Positions 1 through 12,057 are shown, counted from the first letter of the stretch. The stretch: DNA of 64,000 bases from Eunapius fragilis (GCA_963681505.1 OY811978.1:2744248-2808247), one strand, 5' to 3'. Numbers and translations: made by a program. Notes: generated from the sequence alone by a model not told the origin.

Positions 1-597
1 TCTGCCCCACCTCTCACCTCCACACACCCCTCCCTATCTGCCCCACCTCTCACCTCCACACACCCCTCCCTATGCCCCACCTCTCACCTCCACACACCCC
101 TCCCTCTCTGCCCCACCTCTCACCTCCACACACCCCTCTCTATCTGCCCCACCTCTCACCTCCACACACCCCTCCCTCTCTGCCCCACCTCTCACCTCCA
201 CACACCCCTCCCTATCTGCCCCATCTCTCACCTCCACACACCCCTCCCTCTCTGCCCCACCTCTCACCTCCACACACCCCTCCCTCTCTGCCCCATCTCT
301 CACCTCCACACACCCCTCCCTCTCTGTCTCACCTCCACACACCCCTCCCTATCTGCCCCATCTCTCACCTCCACACACCCCTCCCTCTCTGCCCCACCTC
401 TCACCTCCACACACCCCTCCCTCTCTGCCCCACCTCTCACCTCCACACACCCCTCCCTCTCTGCCCCACCTCTCACCTCCACACACCCCTCCCTCTCTGC
501 CCCACCTCTCACCTCCACACACCCTCCCTATCTGCCCCACCTCTCACCTCCACACACCCCTCCCTCTCTGCCCCACCTCTCACCTCCACACACCCTT
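1..597. repeat. 36-bp pyrimidine-rich minisatellite
   Basis: About 16 head-to-tail copies of a 36-base unit made of CTCTGCCCCACCTCTCACCT followed by CCACACACCCCTCCCT, with small unit variants. The array runs to the TTGCAG acceptor of the exon at 602, so it is the 3' end of an intron. The plus strand is almost free of G. Because 36 is a multiple of three, it yields long open frames on both strands; these are repeat artefacts. The array continues off the left edge. Confidence 0.95.
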
Positions 598-601
598 GCA
601 G

Positions 602-801
602 GTCCCAGCTGTTTCTTTGGCCTATGAAACAGCTGAGAGCCAGATAATGAAAAGACAGCCTCGGAACCCAGGGACAGACAGACTGGCTAGCCACAAACTG
701 CTCTACCAGTCCTATGCACAGATAGGGATGATGGAGGTGAGGAGTGGGAGGGAGGTAGTGAGGTAGTAGTAGTAGTGGATCGTTGGGGGTGGTGTGGTGA
801 T

Positions 802-832
<31 letters not shown>

Positions 833-2790
833 ACCCTGTGATCTTATAATATTCATGGCAGGCTAATAGTCTACTTTCAGGATCTGTACCCTGGATGTGA
901 CGTTGTTTGGTTGTAGTGGTTGTTTGTTACAAGTAATAAAAGAAAAGTGAAAATATGGCTACAAATATTGGATACTGTTTGCAAATGTGTCACATGTATA
1001 CATGTTAGGGACTTCTTCGTAACAATGTGGAGGGACCTAGCTTACACCAACATTTATCAGTACTGAGTCGCTTCCTGAATGGTGTTGTCTAATATAACCA
1101 TGGACTATAACAATGTCAGGTGTTTATACATGTTGAACCAAACCATTCTGCGTGTGTGCGTGTTGTTTTGGCGTAGTGTGCGGCACGAGTGCTTGTTTGT
1201 TAGCTGTTTTTGTGTATAATCAAGTCTGTTATCTAAATCGCATTATCATCACTTGTCAGTGTGTATGATAGCCGTGTGTATGATAGCTGTGTGTGCAATA
1301 GCCATGTGTATGATAGCTGTGTGTATGATAGCCATGTGTATGATAGCTGTGTGTATAGCTGTGTGTACAATAGCCGTGTGTATGATAGCTGTGTGTATGA
1401 TAGCTGTGCATTCTTATGTTCTGTTGTGTTTGGCTATCCCAATGTGGAGCACTGTCATGTTTTGTCACAGGCTGCTGGCGGGTTCCTGAGCTACTTTGTT
1501 GTGATGGGAGAATCCGGTTTCCTCCCCTACACACTGATTGGTCTGAGGAGTAGCTGGGACAACCCAAAAACTGTGGTGCAGGATAGCTATGGGTTGGATT
1601 GGGTAAGAGAGGGGGAGGGAAGGAGGGAGAGAGGGTGAGAGGAAGGAGAGAGTGAGGGAGTGAGGAGGGAAGGATGAGAGGGATGGAGGGAGGAGGATGT
1701 GAGGAAGGAGGGAGGGAGGGAAGGTGAGAGGGATGGAAGGAGGAGGCTATGAGGTCCAAGGAGTGATGTTTGAATCATAATGCTGCTCTTGTTACTGTAG
1801 GGTTATGACCAACGTAAGGAGCTGGAATACACCTGCTACACTGTCTTCTTCATCAGCATCGTGTTGACACAGTGGGCAGACCTCATTATATGCAAGACGC
1901 GCAGGAACTCGTTCTTTGAGCACGGCATAAAGTATGCAGATATCTGTGTGCATGCATCTCTGTATTGGGGGAAAATGGTGTGATATTAGATTTGTCCTGA
2001 ATCTGTGCATTCCGTATTGCTCTGATTAGCGTATTTTTATGCCCCAAAATACCAATACCTTATGACTCAACAACCCAGCTGTATTTCAGCAATGTCAGTT
2101 GTTGCATGTGATGCATGTCCTTAGGTCACTTGCATGTCCTTAGGTCACCTTGTATTTTTTTTATGAACATCGGATATGTGGCGCGCATTCAGACCTCCTG
2201 CATTTTCATGTTGGGCACTAATACTGAACGATTCCTAACAGAAAATTTGCAAGCAGTGATTTCTTTGTTCTACCATGAGCACTGGTGGAAGGAATCAGTG
2301 GGACCATTATTCATACTTCTGAACTAACCAAAAAAAAAAAACTTTTCTCTTTTCTGTATTATTGTTGTAGAACGTGTTGTTAGTAACCTCTCCACTCCTT
2401 ACCTTTGATTGCTCTTCCAGTAACTATTACACAATATTTGCACTGATGTCTGAGACCTGTTTGGCTGTCCTCCTGGCATACTGTCCAGCTGTCAGCTATT
2501 ACCTCACATTTCGGGAAATAAGGTATGCCTTTACAAGGTCATCTCTTGTGTTTCACCCCATGGCTTTCTGTTATTGCGCCCTGTTGCAGATTGGAGTGGT
2601 GTGTGATAGCCCTCAGCTTTTCCCTCTTTATATTTATTTATGACGAGACAAGGAAAGGACTCATCAGATGGTCCAATGGAGGTGAGGGGTGTTGGTATGT
2701 ATTTCACTATTTGACCTTCTATCTTGTTCCCCATTTCAAATGTATGTACACACACACACAGGTGCAATTGAGAAAGAATTATTGTACTGA
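602..2790 (+). CDS. Na+/K+-transporting ATPase alpha subunit, C-terminal part (last six exons)
   Basis: P-type IIC cation pump of the plasma membrane. Visible exons are 602-736, 1471-1602, 1801-1931, 2421-2522, 2590-2681 and 2762-2790, all with GT-AG borders and compatible phases (0, 0, 2, 2, 1), ending at TGA 2788-2790. The first exon reads VPAVSLAYE then MKRQPRNP, the family signature after TM6. The second is the TM7 region ([17 protein letters not shown]). The third carries [14 protein letters not shown] in TM8, including the conserved Asp of the third sodium site. The fourth keeps the TM9 Glu (MSET, family usually EET). The fifth is TM10 with FIYDETRK. The last exon ends EKELLY where vertebrate pumps end EKETYY, so one of the two terminal tyrosines is replaced. 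Earlier exons lie left of the window. H+/K+ or other IIC pumps cannot be excluded because the TM5 residues that separate them are absent. Confidence 0.95.
806..832. repeat. Poly-C run in ATPase intron
   Basis: Twenty-seven consecutive C residues 69 bases after the donor at 737. It is one of many G/C homopolymers in the window. Confidence 0.95.
1256..1410. repeat. Short tandem repeat, GTGTATGATAGCT type
   Basis: Imperfect tandem copies of GTGTATGATAGC(T/C) with GTGTACAATAG variants, ending about 60 bases before the acceptor of the ATPase exon at 1471. A purine-rich GGGAGGGAGA-type stretch follows in the next intron (about 1610-1745). Confidence 0.85.
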
Positions 2791-3019
2791 TCCATTTTAT
2801 AACTGGCTGTTTTGTTATACATAATTTTATTCATTTTCTCGCGTTTTTTTTTGCTATATTGTACGCCTGAACACCAGCAGGGTTTTCGCGTTAGTAGTAT
2901 AATCAGTATTTGTTAAGCGGAGTTAAGTAACTATTATTCCGGGAGCTTTGCACAAAAAGCCAGTACTGTAGGAATGGACTGGCCTTGAGAAATAATATCT
3001 GTGCATGTATACAGGGTGT
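2791..3019. other. Intergenic, ATPase 3' flank
   Basis: AT-rich sequence after the ATPase stop. No gene, RNA or clear polyadenylation hexamer recognised. It ends where homology to the exon-1 repeat unit begins, at TCCACGAATG. Confidence 0.5.
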
Positions 3020-3436
3020 CCACGAATGAACGCAATGCTTTCAAAAACGTTGCGTTCATTCGTGGAAATCCTCTATGGTTTTATTAGCTAGTTCGGCGTT
3101 GCCCGACCTTAGCGTCTGCAACTACATACATCTTTTGTTCTCGCTGCAACGGAGATTGCAGTCCAATCAGAATGCAGCATTTCAATACGGGCAATTGTCT
3201 CTTAATTAATTTATTTATTCATCGACTGACAAAAAGTTTATAATGTGTAACCGAGGCGGCTATGGAGCTAGGCTACTCTTTTTAACAACTCGATGTAGCT
3301 GGCTCTAGTTTTAATAAGGCAGGATTCCACGAGTTTGGAAAATGCTTGCTAGCAAGTAGCGTTAAAATATTGAAAAAGAAACTAGCGAGGGTTATTCCAT
3401 TCAGTCTCCCGCGCCAGGTAATACGAACATGTACGG
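3020..3436 (+). repeat. Truncated first-exon repeat unit (exon itself missing)
   Basis: Matches the stretch downstream of exon 1 in the tandem units (compare 20240-20540 and 21660-21990). It begins with a perfect inverted repeat: 16-base arms 3020-3035 and 3050-3065 (CCACGAATGAACGCAA) around a 14-base loop. The exon 1 that should precede it is absent, so this is the broken left edge of the duplicated array. Confidence 0.75.
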
Positions 3437-3932
3437 TACCGTCTCGCAACAGCGGACTCAGTTAAAGTCACAGCTCGCAACAGCGGAAAATAAGGCATAT
3501 TCATGGTGTATATAGCGCAACCTTACTGCTTTCATATGGGACAGTGTCTAGCAAATTTTAATTTACCCTTGTGGGTAGTTTTTCAAGTTTTCACTTTTTG
3601 ATATTCCGTGAACTCTATCAAATGCATCCAAAATTGGGCTATCCACCGTAAAGTTATAAGACACTGAATTTATAATTAGCATGCATTTCAATGCAAGCGT
3701 TACTTTTCTTTTGCTTGTCCTGGTAAAAGTATCACAAGGGTGATTTTACTGGACACTGTCCCATATATATCGATAGATCTCTAAAGTCAATCGATCTGGA
3801 CCGCCCTTCACCAAATGAAAGCGGTAATGGTGTGCTATGAACACCAACAGCTTTCCCAACTCCACCATGAAATACCTTATTTTCCGTTGTTGCGAGCTGT
3901 GACTTTTCCGCTGTTGCGAGCCGGTACTGTAC
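3437..3932. mobile_element. Foldback insertion in exon-1 unit
   Basis: Inverted arms CTCGCAACAGCGGAAAATAA near 3473 and its complement near 3875-3900. A second nested inverted pair, ATATGGGACAGTGTC (near 3536) and GACACTGTCCCATAT (near 3750), lies inside. The right arm is also the reverse complement of the host sequence found in other units (near 21140-21170), so this may be an inverted duplication rather than a classical transposon. No coding capacity. It is absent from the other exon-1 units. Confidence 0.6.
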
Positions 3933-4297
3933 TGAAATAAGCTAAACCATGAATTTTAACTTAATTTACGCGTTGCAGATTGCATAATACGCCAAAATTC
4001 ACTGACCACGCCTAAACAGCCTACATTTACATAGGCGCTAAAGGCCGGGCCACACTCAAACATTTTGCGGTTTGTCTATACAAAATGGCGCGTCTTGTCG
4101 CTCATTGACCGAAACAGTTTATCTCACTTCGTTATTGTTTTATATGCAAATATATAGGCATACACATTGTACGCCAATATACGATTGTTATACTTATAGG
4201 CATACATTGTGCGCCAATACGCTAGTGTGCTGATAACTATTACATGGGTACGAGGCATCCTGATGTAAATGTAATTGTAAACAGGATCGTGGGAGAA

Positions 4298-4570
4298 ATG
4301 GACGATATAGATAAGTCCACGGAAATACTACCTTTACGCGAGCCCAACAGCGACTTCGGATCTCTATGGATCAACCCGTCAGACAAGGACCCTACAGGAG
4401 TAAGTTAAAAATGCCAGAGCCGGCGCCGGTGAGAGGTTGTTACCCCGAGCGTCAATGATGAGCGACACACTTTTGGGGAAAGTATTTATGCCCTTCATCG
4501 CCTCACATGCATGTTTGTGTTTGTTTGTATTGCACATCGACTCAGAGAAGTTCCTGTGTTCCGTGGAGCT

Positions 4571-4604
<34 letters not shown>

Positions 4605-7068
4605 CGGGTTCACCCCACTGGGCATACTGGAACTGCTCATCGTGGTTTCCGGCTTTTGTCCACAAAAGTCAAACCTGACAATTTTAATTTTACGCGCGTT
4701 CAAGTAAAAATGAAAATGTGGAGAAGAAAGGCTAAGGGCCAAGGGAACTCATCATTTTAAAATTCCACAAATTATCCACCCGTGCTCATGTAAACATATT
4801 CATTTGATTTACGCTATGTGCATGCACTATATACCAGCCACTATTTTCTAGGCTTCACCTTTTACCCCCTAGGATATGGCTTTCATCACTCACATAACAC
4901 TAGACCCTCCCTCCCTCAGCTAAAATTTTTTATATTGGCTGTGGTTCCATCTGGTGGCTTGCTTGGGGACAGTGGCTTTGCAATGGTTTTAATGTAATGC
5001 AGTGTGCCCTTGGAGAGGAGTGGGCATGTGATGGTGGGTGTGCCCTTAGGGAGGGGTGTGTGACATTTGGTGTTGCCTTAGAGAGGAGGGGTGCGATGGT
5101 GGGCACAGCAGAATTCAATGGATAACATCTTTACAATCAGATAAGCAAAACACAATTACCTGGTATATGTTAGTTGTAATTCAAAACTTAACCACCAAAT
5201 AAGCAACCAGCCTGTAAGGTTTTTCAATGCTATATCACTGATTAACATGATATATATTTTCTACCTATGGAGTTTGATGTTACAGGCAAGGCAGTGCAAG
5301 TATGTGAGAAATGGCTGCTTCGACCGTACCGTGGAGCATTGATGTTGGTGAGCATTATCTGGAACACGGTGCTAATTATCAGAAAATTCTCTTAGCTTGG
5401 GTGGTTGAACTTTTGTGATGGGGAAAGCAACCTTGGAGTGCTACCTCAAGCCATTGTTGTCGCAGCATACCTTTGTATCATTGTGGCAACGTTTATACTT
5501 CAAGCCCTGGTGTGCTTTCAGCGAGATGTTGTAAGTGCCAATATCATTCCTCCTATCATACAAGCTTGCAATACAAATTTAACCTTCCACCCGTTTTAGC
5601 TTTTCCTTGCTGAAGAGGTGTGCATTGCCAATAAAACTGTGGACGTTGATCGCATCTGCTGTCAGAGGCACATAGTCACTGCTTTCATTGTTCCCGACGT
5701 GCTCATTCTAATGTCCTATGTGTTTGGCTTATACCTCTTCTCCAGTGCAGAGACAGAGTATCTCTCAAAGCTTGCTGCAGAGGTAGGGCATGACTAATCT
5801 TTGTTGCCAGGACAGGGTAGTGAAAATATTGCCCTGTGCGTAGGTATTTATTAAGACATCACGTGCAACTGGAGGAAAATTTCCAAAAAAGCTGATAACA
5901 ATGATAGGGTAAAGCAATTACTATCCGCCTTCAGTTTTGTTTAACATTTTCTTCTCAGGATATATTTTGCAGTTGGAATTGCCTGGGTCATTTTCTCCTT
6001 TGTTCTGAGAATATTATACTTGATAGCATTCAAATACTGGGACGCTGACATCATGGTATTTTGGAGCGACTCATTGCAGTAAGAAAAAATTAATAGCAGA
6101 CTTTGCAGTGCTTAATTTATTCTTTCATTGTCAGAATTGGGGGATCAACAAAACGTGGCTTAATAATGATATCCGTCATTGGGTTCATTTTCTTTGATAT
6201 GGTCTACACTGCCTCCATTATCAACTATGCCATTCAAAGTGAACTGAATGTGCATCTGCTTAAAGCCATATCCAGATTAACTGATAATAGATTGTATGAT
6301 AACTTGGATGAAAGCTATAAAGTGCGTGAGCAGTTCTGTTACCAACTGGTTTGCTATTGAGATTAAAATGCAGGACATAAAAAATGCAGAGAGCTATCTC
6401 CAGGTGTTAAATGGAAAGACAGCCACTGGAGTATCCCTTGTGGTTTTCAAATTGAGTATTTCCTCCATCACTGGTGAGTGCAGAAAACTTGCACCACAAT
6501 AGGGATACCTCCAGCGTGTGTACGTGTATTGATGTGTGTGTGTGTGTGTCCTTTATTACACAGCTCTGCAGCAGCTAGACCAGCTTACAAGTGGTGAAGC
6601 ACTCACCCCTCATAACTTTTCACTCAGTCTTGTAGTGGCCTCGTTGAATGCTCTCCTGTGGATCATAATGATCATATTTGCATTCGTTCAGGTATTATTG
6701 TGCACACATACCTGTACATTGCTAAAAAAAAAGGAGGCTTGCAATTTTTATTTCATACAGGCATCAAGGGTAACTGGTGCAGGCCTCCAGCTAAGGAACA
6801 GTGGGGTGCACATAAGGTCGCGCCCATTTCAGTACACAAACACTCCTCAGTCAGAGTTGGATAGCTTTGTCCTGTATATGCATGCTTTGAAGCTGAAGGT
6901 AAGTCACTGGCCCCCTCCCAACCATTATTGACAGATTAAAACCTTCAGGCCAAGCTGTTTGGTGTGCCCATTCTACCATGGATCATGTACACAGCCGCAG
7001 TTTTCATTTCTTTCTTTTTAATCGTCATGATTAAAACGGACCTCTACAACCCTTTTCCCAATGTTTAA
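4298..7068 (+). CDS. Multipass (about 7-TM) membrane protein, copy A of tandem trio
   Basis: Eleven exons: 4298-4399, 5273-5347, 5396-5530, 5600-5782, 5844-5908, 5959-6078, 6135-6321, 6374-6473, 6564-6691, 6761-6898, 6949-7068. All are GT-AG and phases agree; the 1353 coding bases give 450 residues. Exon 1 (MDDIDKSTEILPLREP...) is cytosolic-looking. Hydrophobic helices: QAIVVAAYLCIIVATFILQA (exon 3), DVLILMSYVFGLYLF (4), AVGIAWVIFSFVLRILYLIA (6), ISVIGFIFFDMVYTASIINY (7), a weak one GVSLVVFKLSISSI (8), VVASLNALLWIIMIIFAF (9) and WIMYTAAVFISFFLIVMI (11). A loop of about 50 residues with SELDSFVLYMHALKLK joins the last two. No family is certain. The layout, phase-0 introns at both borders of exon 10, and the helix-ending tail resemble gustatory-receptor-like proteins (inference). 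Exon 2 uses the acceptor CTATGGAG, because the nearer TTACAG acceptor would give a stop. Confidence 0.75.
4571..4604. repeat. Poly-G run in intron 1 of copy A
   Basis: Thirty-four consecutive G. Copies B and C carry shorter runs at the same intron position (22621-22644 and 37927-37946), so the tract predates the triplication and has changed length since. Confidence 0.95.
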
Positions 7069-7085
7069 TATTGGAACTTTCCCTT

Positions 7086-7646
7086 TGTCAGGGCTCACAG
7101 TCTGCCCTGATAATGGATGAATAGAAAAGAATCTCTATGAGGACCCTTTGTTAGATTGTTCTATATAAATGTGTATTCGGGGTCTTGCATGGGAGGTGTG
7201 GATTATCTAGCAGCTGGAGGAGAAGGAGCAGCTTGGCGGCGCTAGCACGAGCGGCGCGCATGCTGCGGCTAGATCGGTCCTTCACATATGGTGGCAGCGG
7301 TGGGATCCATCCCTGACAGTTGTGCAGGGAGACCCATGGATCCGGAATGAGTGCGGTGATGGGACAGATCGAGGTGGACCTAAGAAGGAAGGCTGGCAGC
7401 ATATCCAAAAGTGGTAGACCTGAGGGTAGCCGGCTAGAGAGAGAAGTCTATAGCGGTACGGTACTCAAAAGTGGAGAACCTGAGGATGCATGGTGCAGCT
7501 GTTCCCGAACGCAGGAAGACCTTAATCCGTTGCCATCATGCATGGTATACGGGCGGAGTGACTGTGCGGAAAGATGTATGTGAGCGGGCGCTGAAGAGGG
7601 CCATGGGAATACGCAATCGACAAACAGCCCCGGATCCAGCATAAGC

Positions 7647-7648
<2 letters not shown>
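7086..7648 (+). mobile_element. LTR-like end plus retrotransposon leader fragment
   Basis: Begins TGTCAGGG, with a TATA-like CTATATAAA near 7162, and ends CTTCACA at 7286. It is followed two bases later by TGGTGGCAGCGGTGGGAT, which resembles the primer-binding/leader start after LTRs of gypsy-type elements. No second LTR or pol sequence follows, and the element stops in a poly-G tract. It lies 18 bases after the stop of gene A, so it may supply that gene's 3' UTR. The same fragment follows genes B and C, so it was inserted before the triplication. Confidence 0.5.
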
Positions 7649-7677
<29 letters not shown>

Positions 7678-7678
7678 G
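7649..7678. repeat. Poly-G run
   Basis: Thirty consecutive G. Equivalent runs are 25760-25774 (15 G) and 41666-41687 (22 G). In the third block the triplication homology ends at this tract. Confidence 0.95.
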
Positions 7679-7684
7679 CGGCCA

Positions 7685-7886
7685 CTGCTAAAAGGCGGCG
7701 ATATGAAGAGGACCTCGAGGGAAACCGCGCTGCTAACAGGCAGAAATACGAGGACAATTCAGCTGCCATTAAAGCATCTAAAAGGCGGAGTCGGTATTGG
7801 AATGACCCCGCTGTCCGATTGGCTAAATGTGCTTCCGAGAGGACGCGGTACCGCTGGGGTCACAGAACTACCACTACCACCCAAAG
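7685..7886 (+). pseudogene. Exon-like fragment of a basic Arg/Lys-repeat protein
   Basis: An open frame (KRRRYEEDLEGNRAANRQKY, later KRRSRYWNDPAVRLAK) runs to a good donor, CCCAAAG|GTATGT. The pattern RYxxxPxxxR(A/S)xxR recurs every 12-15 residues or so and reappears, differently spelled, near 55,880-56,260. The block-2 copy (about 25,780-25,972) has a ten-base deletion that shifts the frame, which argues against a functional exon there. Function unknown; possibly the N-terminal region of a transposon-encoded or DNA-associated protein. Confidence 0.4.
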
Positions 7887-7950
7887 GTATGTTATGGCAT
7901 GTTGTAGGCTATTAACATTAAAAAGCTGTGCATGCATAATTTGTACAGTA

Positions 7951-8034
7951 TAGTCGGGCGGCCCTACTACCGCGTTTGGTCGGGCTTGTCACCCTACTAC
8001 CTGACCAAACGCGGTAGTAGGGCCCGCCCCACTA
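7951..8034. repeat. Long near-perfect hairpin
   Basis: Arms of about 31 bases (TAGTCGGGCGGCCCTACTAC ... and its complement) enclose a 21-base loop, with a one-base bulge. The duplicate at 26035-26122 is slightly more complete (CATAGT...ACTATG). No ORF. It could be a foldback MITE or a transcribed hairpin. Confidence 0.8.
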
Positions 8035-8385
8035 TGTACAGCACGGATCTGCACAAAACCATTCACTAAGGCATGCATGGTGACTCAACTGTATGTACAG
8101 TAGATTGTTTTAATCTGATAAGGCTTCCTTACTATCGATCTACACTGAGCCATGTATTGTTCACTTCCTGAGTTCCCACACTATCCATCTATACGCAAGT
8201 CGGCTACACCTCCATGTTTAAATGGGAGCATTTTTACTGGATCAAATTTGACCGATAGATTTTTAGCACAACTGACACACGTACACCCCTTCCCTCCCTG
8301 ATGATGGAATTGGACCAATTATAGCACAGTCTACACACGTGTTAAGGCTTTGCAAGGTATAAAAGTCATTCACCCGCTGAATAGT
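8035..8385. other. Non-coding, shared with block 2
   Basis: No gene recognised. Sequence is almost identical to 26123-26471; the homology breaks at GAATAGTG, where block 2 jumps to the equivalent of 11127. Confidence 0.6.
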
Positions 8386-11126
8386 GCACTTTGCATAAAA
8401 GAGGTAAATATTTAATAATTTAATAATACTCTCTGTCACGTACATATACATCACGGGTGTTTCATTCCATTGAAAAAATGGACGTCCCCATATTTGGCGG
8501 TAGAACGATTAAGTGGGGACCTCATTATAGCATAGCTGTATAATGTGGGTTATCCTGTGCAATCCGTTCAAGGAAAGGTAAATACAGTTGATCATACGGA
8601 CTATGCATCCTTGGAGAACTACAGACATACCAACGTTTATATGTTGTTTAATATGTTTAAGGCCACTCCAAGTGGTAATCCTGTTTCTCATCCCCCGCCC
8701 GCGTCTATTATTGAGAACTGCCGAGTTTCAGAAACTGCGTCACTGCGCATGCGTAATGAGTTTAATTAACTTTTCAAAAAGGAAGTATTGATCAATTGGA
8801 CCGTTTTGTGTGCTTCTACCAACAGTCTTACCGTTCCGTGGATTATTTAAGCAGAAAATGTGGCTGAACGTACTGTAGAACAATATTTTGTATCAACAGT
8901 GAAAAATATTTGCCAAGCGCTAGTGGAGACCGGCTGAAAAGTGAATTCTTCGAGGGGCACTTCTTGGACATTCAAAGGAGGCACTCGACAACATTGAGCT
9001 GATTATTCCACCGCGTATTGCAGCAAACATCTTTGCTGAATTTCTCTGCATGATACTATGTAGACACAATGTGTGCTAGCACCGCAAAGCACTAGCGTTG
9101 CCGTCTGTCGAAATATGTTTGATGTACAGATGGCCCGTCCAGCCAGATGTATGCATATTATCCTAAAAACCTAGAGCTAGTTAAAATAGGAAGGATGAAC
9201 TCTTTAATGACCTTGTTGACTTTATTCAGGCTAATAAGCTGGCTGGTAAGAAAGAGTCATCTTTAAATTTCGTTTTGTGTAATTGCCTGTGGACTATAGA
9301 TGGCCATCAGGATACAATTTTGTGGCTATAATTTTCCAGAGAAGTCCATGCATGCAAAATAATTTGTGCAGCCAGTCACTTCATGCATTTTATCTTCCAT
9401 GTTCAACATTTTACAGGGAAATTATTGTAGAGTGAGCCATGGTCAAAATGTTTCAGTGAAGTTCAAGTCACTTGCTTATAGCATATTTCAGTATGCAGAT
9501 TGTCTAGACAATCAAGTTAAAAGGGTTAAATTTAATCACGCATTGCCAATCCCTGTAAGGGAAATTTAGAATCTATGCAAATAAAATACAATTTTCTGTA
9601 TTTCCTTTATTTTTGCAGCTAAACATTATTTTTAAAAACATGAATGAATATGAAATCGATGAACCGCGCAATAGATATAACAAAAAATTCCCACTATACT
9701 ATGTTCACATACACCTGAAAACAATAAAGGTGAATATCAAGTATGTCAGATGAATTTTCTCGTAGTCAACATGTTCATCTGATAGAAAATAAAAGATACA
9801 GCATTTGAATCTTCATCACCTGGACGTCATATGACTATACTACAACTTTCTTCTATTCTCAGTAGCTTGCAGCAGGAGAAAAGATTGTATTATTATACAG
9901 ATCGAGGGCCTGATCACCATGTCAAGTTTCTATCACGTTTCATGTAGAGAGCCTGTTGAAAAGCTGTACAATTTGCAAAGTATCGTATACGTGTGTACTG
10001 TGCTGAACCAATGATGGGAAATATGGATGTTAGCAATGCCTGCCACAATGCAAGAAAAAGCCTCCCATTTCTAAGAAGTAACTGAGTTCTCTGTTTTTAG
10101 TTATTACGTTTGTTTCTGTGATGATTGTATATACATATATGTATGGTTAGAAAATTAGTTTCGCGTCAGAAAATGCATATACGTAATATACTAAATAAGC
10201 CACACCCACGGTTTCCGAGATGCTGAAAACCCGCCCGCCCGCTCTAAAATTCAATAATGGTCGGATGAGAAACAGGGTTACAACTTGGAGTGGCCTTAAT
10301 AACGTACGCCATGATATTGAGCCCGGGCTGATAGCGCTCCATTTAGAGTCGTCATCTTCGAAACAACTTTTTTCTTTTTTTTGCCTGACAAGTGGTCTAT
10401 AAAATGGTAAGAGTGCTGTCTCTACGTATTCTGGCTATCTCTGTTACTAGACATGTTTTCTGTGAGACGTTCCAAGGCTCTGAATATGGCAGTTTTTTTA
10501 ACATGGCGGATCGCGGTCTCGTTGATTCACGGATGAATATTCAGTGCATGTACTATCGTAAGCATCCGATGTCAGTGCATGTGTGTGTTGAGCCTATGTG
10601 AGAAAATATAAAGTTGAATTAAGCCAAAAGTGCTGCTTTTTGTTTTACTTACCTGCAATACCTTAATTGTGTACATGATTACCAATAAATGCTCCACCAT
10701 GCTACTGCTGGCGCTTGACATTGAGATATTGGAGTACAGCTTCTACCCCCTTCACAAATGGTCCCTCATGCAGACACTGCAAACCCCTTTTCTAACTTCA
10801 GATTCATCACATCACGATCTTTTTTGCCTACATCCATTGGCATGAGGATAACATGTGGTGTTGCCTAATATCCAGCAACTAACCAACTCTGCTATTTTAC
10901 TGCTGTAGCTTTATGTCTTCCTCTGCTAGGCTAGAGAGGACTGATTTATCTCACAATCATTGCAGAGTAGTTGAAGAGATCCTTCTAACTGCTGCGTTCA
11001 TGATGTAACACTTCCAGTTGCTCCTTGAGTGCAGTCAGCTCCCTCAGTGCAGTTGCATACTATTCATAGGATGCCATTATTAGCCCTGTATTCGTATTTG
11101 CAAGCTGAGCCTTAAATCCAAGAGGT
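8386..11126. other. 2.74-kb segment present only in block 1
   Basis: Missing from block 2, whose joint (GAATAGTG then GCATTCC) shows GTG microhomology with both edges here, as expected for a deletion in block 2. No convincing gene. It contains two related pieces in opposite orientation, near 8661-8716 and 10240-10295 (GGCCACTCCAAG and its complement beside GGATGAGAAACAGG), perhaps the ends of a repeat. The remainder is AT-rich and unrecognised. Confidence 0.5.
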
Positions 11127-12057
11127 GGCATTCCTCCTCAAGTAAGGAGTACAGTTTGTAGAATATGCCCATGGATATATGTAGTCCTGGAAGGTAGACC
11201 TTTAAAAAGGCATGGAAATGAATTGACCAATCAGAATATTTACCTGGGTCAATGGAATAGCAAATAAGGGTTCTCCCTTGCAGTTATTAAAAAATTTCAC
11301 TTTCCTTATATCCTCTCCAGATGCTACAAAGCATTTGTAGTCATCAAACATTGACTGAAAGGTCCATTCGGGAAATGGGGCTCTCAAACTGCAACTATAC
11401 TTTCTAGGTCATCAAGTGTCACCAAACATCATAAACATGGCTGCTTCCCTATGTTAAGGTATGTACATGTTGTGTGTTTCCCTTTTTTTAATTCAGCTCA
11501 CATACCACTTGCGCCTGAATGGCGATTTAATGCACATAAAAACTCGTAATCCCCTGATAGAAAGAGTCTGATATTGTAACCTCTGTAACAGTAGCAATTG
11601 TAAATAAAGCAATATTGGAGTGAACAGATATTTTATACTTCACTTCCATTGAGACGTGCCTAAATTTGTCACTCCACCCTTGTATCTATCAAGGGCTATG
11701 TGAAAGTTTGCAATGGTGTCCTGTGCCTCAAAGCATGCATACACACATGCACTGTGGATTATGTTTGGTAACTTAAGAGTTTTAGTGCTACAGTTTTGCT
11801 CACTTTGAGATAAATGAGCCTTTGTCCCTCGCTCTAAAGTCAGTGGCTGTATAAGATAAAAAATAGGCTTTAAATATTACTTTAAATATTACCAACTTTG
11901 TTGTTATAACGTACAGTTCCTTCTGTCTTAAATTCTAAAGGTGTTGTCATTTGTACTTTCAGACATGATTCTTCTAATCACTTTACAAGCCATTTGCTCT
12001 TCAAGAACTCCAGACCTTTGGCACTCATGTCAGTCATAGTCAACTGCTCGTACATCC
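11127..12057. other. Unrecognised, possibly 3' part of decayed minus-strand gene
   Basis: A 61-codon minus-strand frame (11202-11387) is conserved in block 2 (26547-26732) with several substitutions. Just downstream of the RING remnant the minus strand also reads ACKVIRRIMSESTND and, in another frame, MTTPLE(F/I)KT. This suggests coding sequence with broken frames rather than random DNA, but no family can be named. Confidence 0.3.

Noticed and set aside
72-647. 191-codon proline-rich ORF
   Set aside because: Reading of the 36-bp minisatellite; it runs through the ATPase acceptor in a different frame from the exon.
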